This document shows positions 1 through 8,438 of a stretch of 64,000 nt of DNA, piece by piece. Position 1 is the stretch's first letter. Every line of letters starts with the position of its first letter. Below the pieces are notes generated by a model. The model saw nothing but the letters and a program-made list of their open reading frames with translations, searched no databases and was not told where the DNA came from. The DNA comes from CAVXDP01 sp964562925 (GTDB taxonomy: Archaea; Thermoproteota; Bathyarchaeia; 40CM-2-53-6; CAVXDP01). The stretch is from the NCBI GenBank assembly GCA_964562925.1, contig CAZLVF010000002.1:1-64000 (forward strand), in the 5' to 3' direction. The position numbers and the translations under genes are program-made.

Positions 1-2
1 TT

Positions 3-995
3 CCAGCATACGTGTACTGGATTATCGGACTGACCTCGGCCATGATACTTTTCGGCTCCGTCCTACTCCATGAGCTCTGCCACTCGTACATCGCTATGAG
101 AAATGGGATTCCAGTAGGCCGGATTACACTCTTCTTCTTCGGCGGTGTCTCTGAGATAACAGAGGAGCCCAAAAGCCCAGACGTGGAGTTCAGGATGGCC
201 GCTGTAGGCCCAGCCTCAAGCTTTCTGATAGCGATCGTGCTTGGAACCTTCTGGTATCTATTCAAGAGCTCGAACCTATCTGTGGGGCCGACCGCCATTA
301 TGGAGTATGGCGCCACGATCAACGTCATGCTTGGAGGGTTCAACCTTCTCCCCGCATTTCCATTAGATGGCGGAAGAGTCTTCAGGGCGATCCTTTGGAG
401 GCGAAGAAGAGATCTGTTAAAGTCAACGATGACAGCCGCAAAGGTTGGAGTAGGTTTAGCCTACCTAATGATGTTCGGAGGGTTTGTGGTGATGTTCTTT
501 GGAGGCTTCTTCAACGGAGTGTGGACGATTATGATGGGTTGGTTTCTCAAATCCGGAGCCGAGTCCAGCATGAGTCAGACGATTATCGGAGAGGCCTTTT
601 CCAAGATGCGTGTGGGCGAGGTTATGTCAAAGAACGTGATAACTGTAGACCCGGACTTAACGATTGAGGAGCTAGTGAAGAACAACTTTCTAGTCTACAG
701 ATACGCCGCCTACCCCGTCCTGGAAGATGGCGAAATATGGGGTATGGTGACTATGGAGATGTTGAAGCAGGTTCCTAGGGAAAGATGGAACCAGACCAAA
801 GTCAAATATATTATGATCCCCGTAGACAGACTTGTTATGGTCAGATCCGACACTCTAGCTTCAGATGTCATGTACAAGATGGCAAGATACGGGGCAGGCC
901 GTGTATTAATCGTGGATGAAGGAAAACTGCTCGGTATCGTCAGTCACAGCGATCTGATGCGTGTAGTACGGACTCGGGTGGAAGTCGGTCTTTAG
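3..995 (+). CDS. Site-2 protease family membrane metallopeptidase with CBS pair (5' end outside window)
   Basis: Membrane-embedded zinc metallopeptidase of the M50/site-2 protease family, which cuts membrane-anchored substrates within the bilayer. The HExxH motif reads HELCH about 20 residues after the first visible GTG, and the second zinc motif NLLPAFPLDGGR lies near residue 111. Several hydrophobic segments surround them. Two CBS motifs follow (about residues 200-255 and 265-320), suggesting control by an adenine nucleotide or similar ligand. The reading frame is open to the window edge, so the true start and first membrane span probably lie upstream. Family assignment is firm; the substrate is unknown. 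Confidence 0.87.
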   Translation, partial: PAYVYWIIGLTSAMILFGSVLLHELCHSYIAMRNGIPVGRITLFFFGGVSEITEEPKSPDVEFRMAAVGPASSFLIAIVLGTFWYLFKSSNLSVGPTAIMEYGATINVMLGGFNLLPAFPLDGGRVFRAILWRRRRDLLKSTMTAAKVGVGLAYLMMFGGFVVMFFGGFFNGVWTIMMGWFLKSGAESSMSQTIIGEAFSKMRVGEVMSKNVITVDPDLTIEELVKNNFLVYRYAAYPVLEDGEIWGMVTMEMLKQVPRERWNQTKVKYIMIPVDRLVMVRSDTLASDVMYKMARYGAGRVLIVDEGKLLGIVSHSDLMRVVRTRVEVGL

Positions 996-1017
996 GAATG
1001 GAAACCGAACCGATCAG

Positions 1018-1230
1018 CTAACAGCATCCACCTCGGCTATTCTGCCACTGTGGCCTTTCCAACCTCTCTCTCTGAACCTGATCTACATACCTGTTCATAT
1101 GATCCTCTGAACAGAAGTATTCTCCAAACCTGTTAAGCGACTCGTTCTTCTGAACCTTCATGCCACAAACCGGACAGTACTTACCAAATAGACCCAGGCC
1201 TGTCACCTCCCTTGGTTTGCGTTGCTTCAT
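1018..1230 (-). CDS. Small TRASH/YHS-type metal-binding protein
   Basis: A 70-residue protein with a treble-clef-like TRASH/YHS signature: CPVCG near residue 19, then FCSEDH about 20 residues later, and a GGCC tail. This family binds heavy metals such as copper, as a sensor or chaperone. It lies about 190 bp downstream of a copper-type P-ATPase on the same strand, and that pump carries a related YHS motif at its own N-terminus. I infer a role in metal handling with the pump. Whether the two share a transcript is not shown. Confidence 0.7.
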   Translation of the reverse strand: MKQRKPREVTGLGLFGKYCPVCGMKVQKNESLNRFGEYFCSEDHMNRYVDQVQRERLERPQWQNSRGGCC

Positions 1231-1418
1231 CGGTTATGTTTGCCGGTAGGAACATAATTTCCGTACCGGCTGCAAAATAACAAACACACTGAGAAACAAA
1301 CTAGTCGAATACCTAACTGAACGAAACTAGATTTTGCTTCTGCTATAGCCAGCTTGCCTCCCGTTTCTGTTATGTGAATTCCATGAATGGAAAGAATCAA
1401 TCAGCGTTGATTTATGTC

Positions 1419-3533
1419 TCAGACCTCTACCCTGAACCTTTTCAGTAATGCTGAATTCGATACTACGGATAAGGAACTTAAGGCCATAGCGGCTGCCGCT
1501 ATGATCGGGTTTAGTAAGCCCATAGCAGCAACAGGTATCCCTAACGTATTGTAGAATAGGGCCCAGAAGAGGTTCTGTTTTATCTTTCTCATGGTGCCTT
1601 TGCTAAGCTTGATGCCGCCGACAACATCTCTAACATCATCCTTAACAAGGATTATCCCGCCGGTCTCTTTTGCAATATCCGACCCGCTTCCGATAGCGAT
1701 CCCAATGTCCGCCTTCGCCAACGCCGGCGCATCATTAATGCCATCACCTACCATCGCAACAACCTTTCCCTCCTTCTGAAGCCTTCCCACTACGTTGGCT
1801 TTCTCCCAAGGAGGAACATTCGCGATGACAGCGTCGATTCCAACCTGTTTCGCTATCGCCTTGGCTGTTCTCTCGTTGTCTCCGGTTAGCATCACTGTCT
1901 CTATCCCAATCTCCTTCAGCTTTCTCACAGCCTCCACCGAGTATTGTTTCAATGTATCCGCCACAGCGACAATGCCGATTACGCGGCGGTTCAAGACTAC
2001 TATCATAGCAGTCTTGCCTTGTTCTTCAAGGGCGATCATACGAGGCTCTATCCCCTCAGTATCTATGCTCCTCTCCTTCATCAGAGCCCTGTTACCGAGT
2101 AGTATCTCATCGCCGCCGAGAGTTGCTTTCACGCCTCTCCCAGGAATAGCCTCAAAGGAATCCATCTTGGGAATCTGTAAGCCTCTCATCTCAGCCTCTC
2201 TCACTATAGCCTCGCCAAGAGGATGTTCAGACCCTTTCTCTGCTATAGCTGCAAACCGCAGAATCTCATCCACTTTTGTTTGAGACGTGGAGACCAGATC
2301 GGTTACTGATGGTTCACCCTTCGTTAGAGTGCCGGTCTTATCGAAGATCACTGTGTTAAGCTTCTGTGCTCTCTCAAGATACTCAGCCCCGCGAATCAAT
2401 ATGCCCATCTCGGCGCCTTTGCCGACGCCGACCATCAAGGCAGCCGGGGTAGCGATTCCCAAGGCACAGGGACACGCTATTATTAGCACGGCTATGAACG
2501 AGAGGAGAGCCAACGTGCTATTTCCGACTATTATCCAACCAACCCCGGACGCTGCAGCGACAGCTATAACCGCTGGTACAAAGTAAGATGCCACTTTATC
2601 CACGATCCTCTGGATGGGCGCACTCGAGGCCTGAGCCTCTTCAACCATTCTTATTATCTGCTCGAGAGTGGTCTCGGCTCCAACCTTCGTAGCCCTGAAC
2701 TTGAGCATCCCAACCTTATTGATGGTAGCTCCAATCACCTCGTCGCTAACCTTCTTCTCAACGGGAACGCTCTCGCCAGTAATCATCGCCTCGTCCACCG
2801 ATGAGTGCCCCTCGACCACGACGCCGTCAACAGGTATTCTATCACCAGGCCTGACCATAACGAGATCGTTCACCTGAACGTCTTGAGCCGGAACCTGAAC
2901 CTCTCTTCCATCTCTAACCACCGTTGCCATACTTGGTCTGAGGTCGAGTAGCTTCCTCACAGCAGCTGAGCTTCTCTTCTTTATCGCCTCCTCCATGAAC
3001 TTGCCTAAGAGGACGAAGGCGATGATCACGGCCGAGACCTCAAAGTACACATCCCGCTCCTTCACTGGCAAGACCCCTGGAAAGAAGAGTACAAATGTGC
3101 TATAGACATAGGCAGTCAGTGTCCCAATGGCTATTAGCAGATCCATGTTTGCAACTCGATTCTTGACAGCCTCATACGATCCCTTGTAGAAGCTCCAACC
3201 CCCAACAAACTGGACGGGAGTCGTAATCAAGAACAAGATCAATCCCCATGTTAGAGTCGGGATTGATGGAATAGGAGCCCAAGTAACTAGGACCGCGCCG
3301 AAGGCTAGACCGAGGTACGCAGCCGCTCGTAGAATAGCTAGAACCATAACCCCAGATATTGCAACGTACATTCTCCGTTTTAGGTTTCGAAGTTCCGTTT
3401 CCGGAGATTCAAACGTCTTAACGCAGCTTTCGCTACAGAAATAGTAAGTTCTGTCACCGATCACTCTCTTGAACGCTTTCTTCTCGTCAACGACCATGCC
3501 GCACACTGGATCTTTAGCCAAGCGAATCATCAA
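1419..3533 (-). CDS. copA: Heavy-metal (copper-type) P1B ATPase with N-terminal YHS domain
   Basis: A 704-residue P1B-type ATPase that exports heavy-metal ions, most likely Cu+. The intramembrane metal site is CPCALG, the phosphorylation motif is DKTGTLT, the actuator motif TGES and the hinge GDGINDAP are all present. Instead of the common ferredoxin-like HMA domain the N-terminus has a YHS/TRASH motif (DPVCGM, then YFCSESC about 22 residues on). Multiple membrane spans precede the catalytic core. Start ATG is the second of two adjacent ATG codons or the first; both are possible. Its neighbour, a TRASH protein, supports a metal-resistance role. The Cu rather than Zn preference is inferred from the CPC motif. 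Confidence 0.92.
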   Translation of the reverse strand: MMIRLAKDPVCGMVVDEKKAFKRVIGDRTYYFCSESCVKTFESPETELRNLKRRMYVAISGVMVLAILRAAAYLGLAFGAVLVTWAPIPSIPTLTWGLILFLITTPVQFVGGWSFYKGSYEAVKNRVANMDLLIAIGTLTAYVYSTFVLFFPGVLPVKERDVYFEVSAVIIAFVLLGKFMEEAIKKRSSAAVRKLLDLRPSMATVVRDGREVQVPAQDVQVNDLVMVRPGDRIPVDGVVVEGHSSVDEAMITGESVPVEKKVSDEVIGATINKVGMLKFRATKVGAETTLEQIIRMVEEAQASSAPIQRIVDKVASYFVPAVIAVAAASGVGWIIVGNSTLALLSFIAVLIIACPCALGIATPAALMVGVGKGAEMGILIRGAEYLERAQKLNTVIFDKTGTLTKGEPSVTDLVSTSQTKVDEILRFAAIAEKGSEHPLGEAIVREAEMRGLQIPKMDSFEAIPGRGVKATLGGDEILLGNRALMKERSIDTEGIEPRMIALEEQGKTAMIVVLNRRVIGIVAVADTLKQYSVEAVRKLKEIGIETVMLTGDNERTAKAIAKQVGIDAVIANVPPWEKANVVGRLQKEGKVVAMVGDGINDAPALAKADIGIAIGSGSDIAKETGGIILVKDDVRDVVGGIKLSKGTMRKIKQNLFWALFYNTLGIPVAAMGLLNPIIAAAAMALSSLSVVSNSALLKRFRVEV

Positions 3534-3737
3534 CCCTTTGAATAGAGACAGACGAACATATTTAGGCTACTGAAGATGAAATTTCAAAAACATGGTTACG
3601 AATTGTACCATTCATCAGTTTTTGAGAGTTGCAACTGTATGCTACGACAGGTCTAGCGTGCATACGACTTCTTTTTGTAACGAACAAGATTATTCAGCTG
3701 AAGCCGCTCGATAGAGATCTGCTTGAGGTGAGGTTTC

Positions 3738-4018
3738 GTGAACGAGTTTAGTAAGCGTCGTTGGATCATATCTACGGTTCTTCTTGTAATAGTAATCGCC
3801 GCGGTTTCCAGCTACTCTATCCGCCAGTATTATTCTATTAACGAATTTCAAGCAAGGCTTGAAGAGACGGAACGCGAGGCTGAAGGGCTGAAATCATCCT
3901 ACGCTCTTGCAGGCTACTATCTATACGTTCCGAATACTCTTGATGGAACGGTCTCCGTGGTTGACCTTTTGGGAGACAGGATTGTAGCCACAATAACGGT
4001 CGGGGCTAGTTCATCGGA
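3738..4018 (+). CDS. Membrane-anchored YVTN/beta-propeller-like protein (cut by gap)
   Basis: Only the first 94 residues are visible before the assembly gap. A single N-terminal hydrophobic segment (about residues 8-26) is followed by a short helical linker and then the motif LYVPNTLDGTVSVVDL, which is typical of one blade of the YVTN-type beta-propeller repeats found in archaeal surface proteins. I infer an extracytoplasmic propeller anchored by its N-terminus. The rest of the gene, including its end, lies in or beyond the gap; the sequence after the gap encodes a different protein. Confidence 0.6.
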
Positions 4019-4118
4019 NNNNNNNNNNNNNNNNNNNNNNNNNNNNNNNNNNNNNNNNNNNNNNNNNNNNNNNNNNNNNNNNNNNNNNNNNNNNNNNNNN
4101 NNNNNNNNNNNNNNNNNN
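4019..4118. other. Assembly gap (100 N)
   Basis: Exactly 100 N, a placeholder length. It joins a beta-propeller-like gene on the left to a methyltransferase on the right, so real sequence of unknown length is missing. No repeat is shared between the flanks. Confidence 0.98.
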
Positions 4119-4768
4119 TCACTGTCTTTACAGTTTCTTCTCAAGACCTATTCCTAGGCATATTCGCCGTATCGGCAATGTTGCTTGCAGCCTCGCTAAC
4201 TGCTATGATCTACATCAGTCGTAGAACTGGGATTGTCCCGAAAGTTCTCAAGGCTACTAAGATTACTCCAGATGTTCAAGTTTTGGATGTAGGGACGGGA
4301 CGAGGTTTTCTGGCCATTGAAATAGCCAAAGCGGTCAAGGGCTGTCGCATCGTAGGCATAGACCTCTGGGATAAGCCAGCGAAAGGACAGATGCATAAAG
4401 GATTCGTAATAGGGAACAGTAAAGAGAATGCGGAGAGGAATGCGGTCTTGGAAGGGGTTGCGGATAGAGTAGAGTTCATACAATGTGACGCTCGAGAGAT
4501 GCCTTTTGAATCTGAATCGTTTGACATAGTCGTATCATGCGCTACGCTACATCAGATTTTTCAGTTGGGTAAAGGTGACGAAAGCGTTCTCGGTGAGATC
4601 GGTCGCGTGCTTAAGCACGGAGGCAGACTAGTGAACGTCGACTTTATGATTGGACAGAGGATGATAGAGAAGCTTCAACAATTGGGATTCACGGACATAG
4701 AGATTACTGAGACTAAGCCAAGATCTCTATCTTTCTACCCAAAGATGCTCTCTACTACAAAGGGATAA
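4119..4768 (+). CDS. Class I SAM-dependent methyltransferase with N-terminal membrane segment (5' end in gap)
   Basis: The frame is already open at the gap, so the start is missing. A hydrophobic stretch (GIFAVSAMLLAASLTAMIYI) precedes a Rossmann methyltransferase domain with motif I VLDVGTGRGFLA, an acidic motif II (IVGID), and a post-I segment FDIVVSCATLHQI. It is a methyltransferase of unknown substrate, probably tethered to the membrane, a layout common in archaeal small-molecule methyltransferases. The C-terminus is short, ending soon after the last strand, and looks complete. Confidence 0.75.
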
Positions 4769-4832
4769 TGGTCTCCGACGCCCAAGCAGATTACATATCT
4801 TGAATTGAGAAGGGCGAGTTGTTAGAATAATC

Positions 4833-5660
4833 ATGGTCTTTGTAACTAAGGTTGATGGCACTAGGCGACCGTTCGAACGTGACAAAGTCGTCAGGACTTG
4901 TCTCAGGCTTCACGCCACAAGAGAAGTGGCGGAACTGGTGGTTGACAAAATCGAGTCGAAAGTGTACGATGGCATTCCGACCCGAGAAATCATGAGAATG
5001 ATATATCGGTACATGACTGAGCATAGGCCACAAGTCAAGTACGAGGTAGACTTGAGAAAGGCGATATGTCTACTAAGACCTAAACCTGACTTTGAACAGT
5101 ACGTTGTAAGACTACTGGCAGCATGTGGATACAACGTTCTCGGGCCTCAGATCGTAAAAGGACGATGCGTGGAACACGAGATCGATGGCATAGCCACAAA
5201 AGGGAACGAAACAACATATGTTGAGGTAAAACATCACCGATGGCCTCACACCTATACGGGTCTAGACATATTTCTACAAGCGCGAGCGACCTTCGAAGAT
5301 CTGATTGGCGGATACCAAATGGGTTACAATCAAACACCATTCAACAAGCCCATGGTCATCTGTAACACGAAACTTTCAGACCATGCGAAGAGATATGCAT
5401 ATTGTGCGCAGATTGATCACATCTGCTGGAAATCTCCGCCTGAGAAATCCTTGGAGAAACTCATCGAGGAAAAGAGGCTCTATCCAGTCACCATAATGAA
5501 GACATTGGACGTTAGAACCCAAGCCAGATTGGGTGACGCAGGCATACTTCTTCTACAGGAGTTAATAGGCTCAGACACGGCGACATTATCTCAGAAAACG
5601 AATATTCCCAAGGAGAAGATCAAGAAACTGATTCAGAGAGCCTCTGAAATAACCAAATAG
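4833..5660 (+). CDS. ATP-cone domain fused to a restriction-endonuclease-like nuclease
   Basis: A 275-residue fusion. Residues 1-85 form an ATP-cone (VTKVDGTRRPFERDKVV start), a nucleotide-sensing module best known in ribonucleotide reductase and NrdR. Residues 86-200 form a PD-(D/E)XK nuclease fold with D118 and the E131-V-K133 catalytic motif. The last 50 residues are helical and may be a small DNA-binding domain. I infer a DNA nuclease gated by ATP/dATP, used in repair or defence. It is followed 18 bp later by endonuclease III, which favours repair. Comparable archaeal proteins are usually annotated only as 'ATP-cone' or 'restriction endonuclease'. Confidence 0.72.
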   Translation: MVFVTKVDGTRRPFERDKVVRTCLRLHATREVAELVVDKIESKVYDGIPTREIMRMIYRYMTEHRPQVKYEVDLRKAICLLRPKPDFEQYVVRLLAACGYNVLGPQIVKGRCVEHEIDGIATKGNETTYVEVKHHRWPHTYTGLDIFLQARATFEDLIGGYQMGYNQTPFNKPMVICNTKLSDHAKRYAYCAQIDHICWKSPPEKSLEKLIEEKRLYPVTIMKTLDVRTQARLGDAGILLLQELIGSDTATLSQKTNIPKEKIKKLIQRASEITK

Positions 5661-5678
5661 AGATTACGGTTGCGGTGA

Positions 5679-6127
5679 ATGAAGCACAAGATATCCAAGT
5701 CTGAAACCCTTGTCCCCAAAGGTCAGATTGAAGGAAGTCGATCTATGCGAATAAGCTTCCCCGAGATTCTAAGGAGGATGAAGAAGACGATGTCGGAGCA
5801 GGGCTATACTGAGACGGCCTTGGGGCAGGTCAGCAGAGAGGAGAGAAGTGACCCTTTCAAGGTTCTCATAGCCACTATACTGTCTCATAGAACTAGAGAT
5901 GAGAAGACTAGTCAAGCTGTCCAGAGTTTGTTTTCCGTCTACCATACTCCACAGGAGTTGGCTCAAGGCGATCTGCAAAGAATTCAAGAACTGATCAAAC
6001 CCGTTGGTTTCTACAGGGTTAAGACTGAAAGGATCAAGGAAGTCTCGAACATTCTAATGGAACGCTACGGCGGTTCGGTTCCAGACAATATGGAAAACCT
6101 CCTTGAACTACCCTCTGTAGGTAGGAA
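5679..6127 (+). CDS. nth: Endonuclease III, 3' part lost in gap
   Basis: N-terminal 150 residues of a helix-hairpin-helix DNA glycosylase/AP lyase that removes oxidised pyrimidines. Visible family features are VLIATILSHRTRDEKTS and LIKPVGFYRVKTERIKE, followed by the start of the HhH motif (LPSVGR) exactly where the gap begins. The catalytic Lys, catalytic Asp and the C-terminal iron-sulfur cysteines must lie in the missing sequence. The ATG at 5745 is an alternative start that would give the more usual family N-terminus. The gene follows the ATP-cone nuclease closely. Confidence 0.85.
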
Positions 6128-6227
6128 NNNNNNNNNNNNNNNNNNNNNNNNNNNNNNNNNNNNNNNNNNNNNNNNNNNNNNNNNNNNNNNNNNNNNNNNN
6201 NNNNNNNNNNNNNNNNNNNNNNNNNNN
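6128..6227. other. Assembly gap (100 N)
   Basis: Placeholder of exactly 100 N that removes the catalytic half of endonuclease III. About 60 residues of that enzyme are normally found after the break, so the true missing length probably exceeds 100 bases. The 79 bases after the gap do not give a recognisable endonuclease III tail in any frame. Confidence 0.98.
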
Positions 6228-6306
6228 CTCGAACCTGACGCACACGTCAGGAATGATCAACCCTATTTTCAAAGCCTTAACGAAAGGCAGAGATACAAGA
6301 AATCAG

Positions 6307-6480
6307 CTACTTTACCTCAACCACTCTAACATCCACGCGTTTCTTACACTTCTCGCAATATATGAAGTTCCTATAGATCTCGCCTTCCTTGTATGTTCCG
6401 ATATCAGGAAGCTTATCGTAGCGGCTATCGAATTTCGACTTACAATTGAGACATCTCAGCTTAACGCGGGACCCGTTCAT
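6307..6480 (-). CDS. Small zinc-ribbon protein (57 aa)
   Basis: ATG at 6480 preceded by an AGGA element, ending TAG at 6307. It encodes 57 residues with two CxxC knuckles, CLNC near residue 10 and CEKC near residue 42, separated by about 30 residues, the geometry of a zinc ribbon. The rest is rich in Lys, Arg and Asp. It converges on endonuclease III. Small ribbons like this occur in transcription and ribosome-associated proteins, but no specific function can be assigned. It is below the length at which gene finders usually call a gene. Confidence 0.6.
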   Translation of the reverse strand: MNGSRVKLRCLNCKSKFDSRYDKLPDIGTYKEGEIYRNFIYCEKCKKRVDVRVVEVK

Positions 6481-6550
6481 CGATGGTTCCTTGAACGTAG
6501 CTATCCGCTAGGGGGTAGATGAGTCTTTCTTTACCTCGAGAACTCAACGA

Positions 6551-6562
6551 TTATTTAATATT
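6551..6562 (+). promoter_or_regulatory. TATA box of the tandem RAM-domain genes
   Basis: TTATTTAATATT, a typical archaeal TATA element, about 35 bp upstream of the chosen ATG at 6596. A GGTTGGGG stretch lies between the two. Confidence 0.5.
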
Positions 6563-6595
6563 TACAGCTTGCCATCTTTAGGTTGGGGTTATGGG

Positions 6596-6826
6596 ATGAT
6601 ATCCGCATGCGTCCTCGTACGCTCCGAGAAGGGAAGGTTTGACGATGTTGTTGCAGCTCTTAAGCAGATCAAAGAGATAAAGAGAATCTTTCCAGTGCTG
6701 GGAAGGTTCGATGCGGTCGTTGATCTTGAGGTGCCGGATTACAAGGCGTTGGGGCCTGTGATAATGAGGATGGCGAAGATGGCGGGGGTCGTCTTCACAG
6801 AAACCTTGGTGGAAGCCCAAGTCTAG
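6596..6826 (+). CDS. Stand-alone Lrp/AsnC ligand-binding (RAM) domain protein, copy 1
   Basis: A 76-residue alpha/beta-barrel domain of the Lrp/AsnC family without a DNA-binding HTH. It matches the pattern of RAM domains: a first strand ACVLVR, the loop FPVLGRFDAVVDLEV, and a last strand after the FTETLVEA motif. Such stand-alone domains bind amino acids and can modulate full-length Lrp regulators by forming mixed oligomers. The ATG at 6596 fits the domain start; an upstream TTG would add residues with no family match. A paralogue follows 12 bp later. Confidence 0.78.
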   Translation: MISACVLVRSEKGRFDDVVAALKQIKEIKRIFPVLGRFDAVVDLEVPDYKALGPVIMRMAKMAGVVFTETLVEAQV

Positions 6827-6838
6827 GAGGCAACAAGG

Positions 6839-7063
6839 TTGTTGAATGCATGTATACTCGCAAAAACCATGCCGACGAGAACGGAGAAGATTTTGAAAGC
6901 TGTGAAGGAGTTCAAGGAGGTTAGGAAGGCCTTTATCACATATGGAAGATTCGATATCGTCACCTTCATCGAGGTTCCTGACTATCAGCAGGTTAGAGTA
7001 ACTTCAGGCAAGATAAACTCAATAGACGGTGTAAGAAGCACAGAAACTCTGGTCGAAGCGTAA
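6839..7063 (+). CDS. Stand-alone Lrp/AsnC ligand-binding (RAM) domain protein, copy 2
   Basis: A second 74-residue RAM domain (ACILAKTM, FITYGRFDIVTFIEV, RSTETLVEA), starting with TTG and preceded by GGAGG just after the stop of copy 1. The two copies differ clearly in sequence, so they probably sense different ligands or form a heteromer. They are likely co-transcribed. As no HTH is attached, action must be through another regulator or an enzyme. Confidence 0.75.
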   Translation: MLNACILAKTMPTRTEKILKAVKEFKEVRKAFITYGRFDIVTFIEVPDYQQVRVTSGKINSIDGVRSTETLVEA

Positions 7064-7272
7064 ACCGCACTCAAGAGGCTTTTAGCATCCAAGCTTATCT
7101 TCTATTTTTCGTCCTCAGCTCAAATGAGCCCGGAAAGCTCAGACCTAGATCTTTTCAATAGACCTGTGAGAAGAAAATGTCTCGTCGCTGACTATCACCA
7201 ACCAATTAAAACCTTAACTGGAACCGGCTTTCACTTCTCGGCGAATTTGATATCTCTGCACGGCGAGCCATA

Positions 7273-7962
7273 TTGGGCCTTGGTCAGATCGCATCCTTGG
7301 CGCTGGCTTCTTTCGTAATTGGTTTTTCAGGCGCCCTCGTGCCCGGACCCGTTTTCGTGGCCGTTGTCAGCCAGGCTACTAGACGAGGCTTGATGGCCGG
7401 GCCGATGGCTGTTGCTGGTCACGCGACGCTTGAAACCGCCACGGCTGTACTCCTCTGGATCGGCCTCGGGGTCTTTCTCACATCTGTATGGACGAGATCG
7501 ATTGTAGGTCTCTTCGGAGGTGCGTTTCTGGTATGGTCAGGCTCTAGACTGTTAATGTATGCACGGAAAGCCTCGATACAGGAGTCGCTGAAGGATGCGA
7601 GCGCCGCGATCGTTAAGCATAGCCCGATTATCGTGGGGTTGGCGACGAGCGCTATTAACCCATACTTCTACTTTTGGTGGGCGACCGTTGGAAACGACTT
7701 TATGCTTTGGGGATTTGAGGTGGCAGGCCTCATCGGCGTAGGAGTATTTCTTGTATCGCATTGGATGTCCGACCTTGCTTGGTATACTTTTGTGTCATCC
7801 TCGATACATCGCGGCAAAAAGCTCATTACAGATAAGGTGTACAGAACGATTCTGAGCGTATGTGGAGTGTCCCTTTTGGGATTAGGGGTTATCTTTCTAG
7901 CGGATGCGGTTCCTTACCTAGTCTCAGCGGTTAGGACTCACCGCTTGATGTTGGGATTTTAA
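7273..7962 (+). CDS. LysE/RhtB-type amino-acid exporter
   Basis: A 229-residue integral membrane protein with about six hydrophobic segments and the LysE-family N-terminal signature GALVPGPVFVAVVSQATRRG, which corresponds to the conserved PGP...G motif. Members export lysine, threonine, homoserine or related compounds. The TTG start at 7273 puts the first span at residue 5; no ATG gives a full-length protein. It follows two amino-acid-sensing RAM proteins, so a link with amino-acid export control is an attractive inference. Its 3' end overlaps the convergent gene by 32 bp. Confidence 0.82.
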   Translation: MGLGQIASLALASFVIGFSGALVPGPVFVAVVSQATRRGLMAGPMAVAGHATLETATAVLLWIGLGVFLTSVWTRSIVGLFGGAFLVWSGSRLLMYARKASIQESLKDASAAIVKHSPIIVGLATSAINPYFYFWWATVGNDFMLWGFEVAGLIGVGVFLVSHWMSDLAWYTFVSSSIHRGKKLITDKVYRTILSVCGVSLLGLGVIFLADAVPYLVSAVRTHRLMLGF

Positions 7963-8380
7963 TCAAATTGAGGCCGGTTACCGGGTCGTACTCTCTTACC
8001 AGCTCGATATCTCTGAGTTCTGTCATAATGACTTCTATCGAGAATACCTTTGTTCCCTTTGTTAAGTGGCCGCCAAAAGCGTGGCCTTCATCGTCTGAAA
8101 GTGTGATGTGCGCATGTACAATTGTTTCGCCCTTGAGCTTTCCAACATTTCCCGGACAAGCCAGAACCTCTAAGGGCTTATCGATGACCAGGTCCCGATA
8201 TCGTTTCTCCTTTTGATCGTAGAAGGTTATACCCGCGCCCTTGACAGCCCCGATCGCCGAGAAGGTTGCGGCATTCAGACCATTTCGTTCAGCCAGCTCT
8301 TTTATCGAGTCGAGCATGTCTGAGTCATATTTCAATCTGCAGACCAAGGTTCTACCTTGGTTTGCTGGGAGGACAGACAT
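7931..8380 (-). CDS. PPC/DUF296-domain protein
   Basis: A 149-residue protein made of one PPC (plant and prokaryote conserved, DUF296) domain. Visible features are the N-terminal RLKYDSDMLDSIKEL, FSAIGAVKGAGITFYD, the invariant histidine pair region VHAHITLSD and the GGHL motif. Related proteins form trimers; in plants the domain is fused to AT-hooks, while prokaryotic ones are of unclear function and often coordinate a metal through histidines. The 3' end overlaps the convergent LysE-type gene. Confidence 0.8.
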   Translation of the reverse strand: MSVLPANQGRTLVCRLKYDSDMLDSIKELAERNGLNAATFSAIGAVKGAGITFYDQKEKRYRDLVIDKPLEVLACPGNVGKLKGETIVHAHITLSDDEGHAFGGHLTKGTKVFSIEVIMTELRDIELVREYDPVTGLNLIKIPTSSGES

Positions 8381-8438
8381 TACAACCCCTCGAGGGAAAG
8401 CCTCTCGATCTCTAATAAGTAACTTGCGTTTTCGAAGC

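Noticed and set aside
6253..6522. Plus-strand frame after the gap in endonuclease III
   Set aside because: It is the shadow of the minus-strand zinc-ribbon gene at 6307-6480, whose CxxC pairs are clearly coding.
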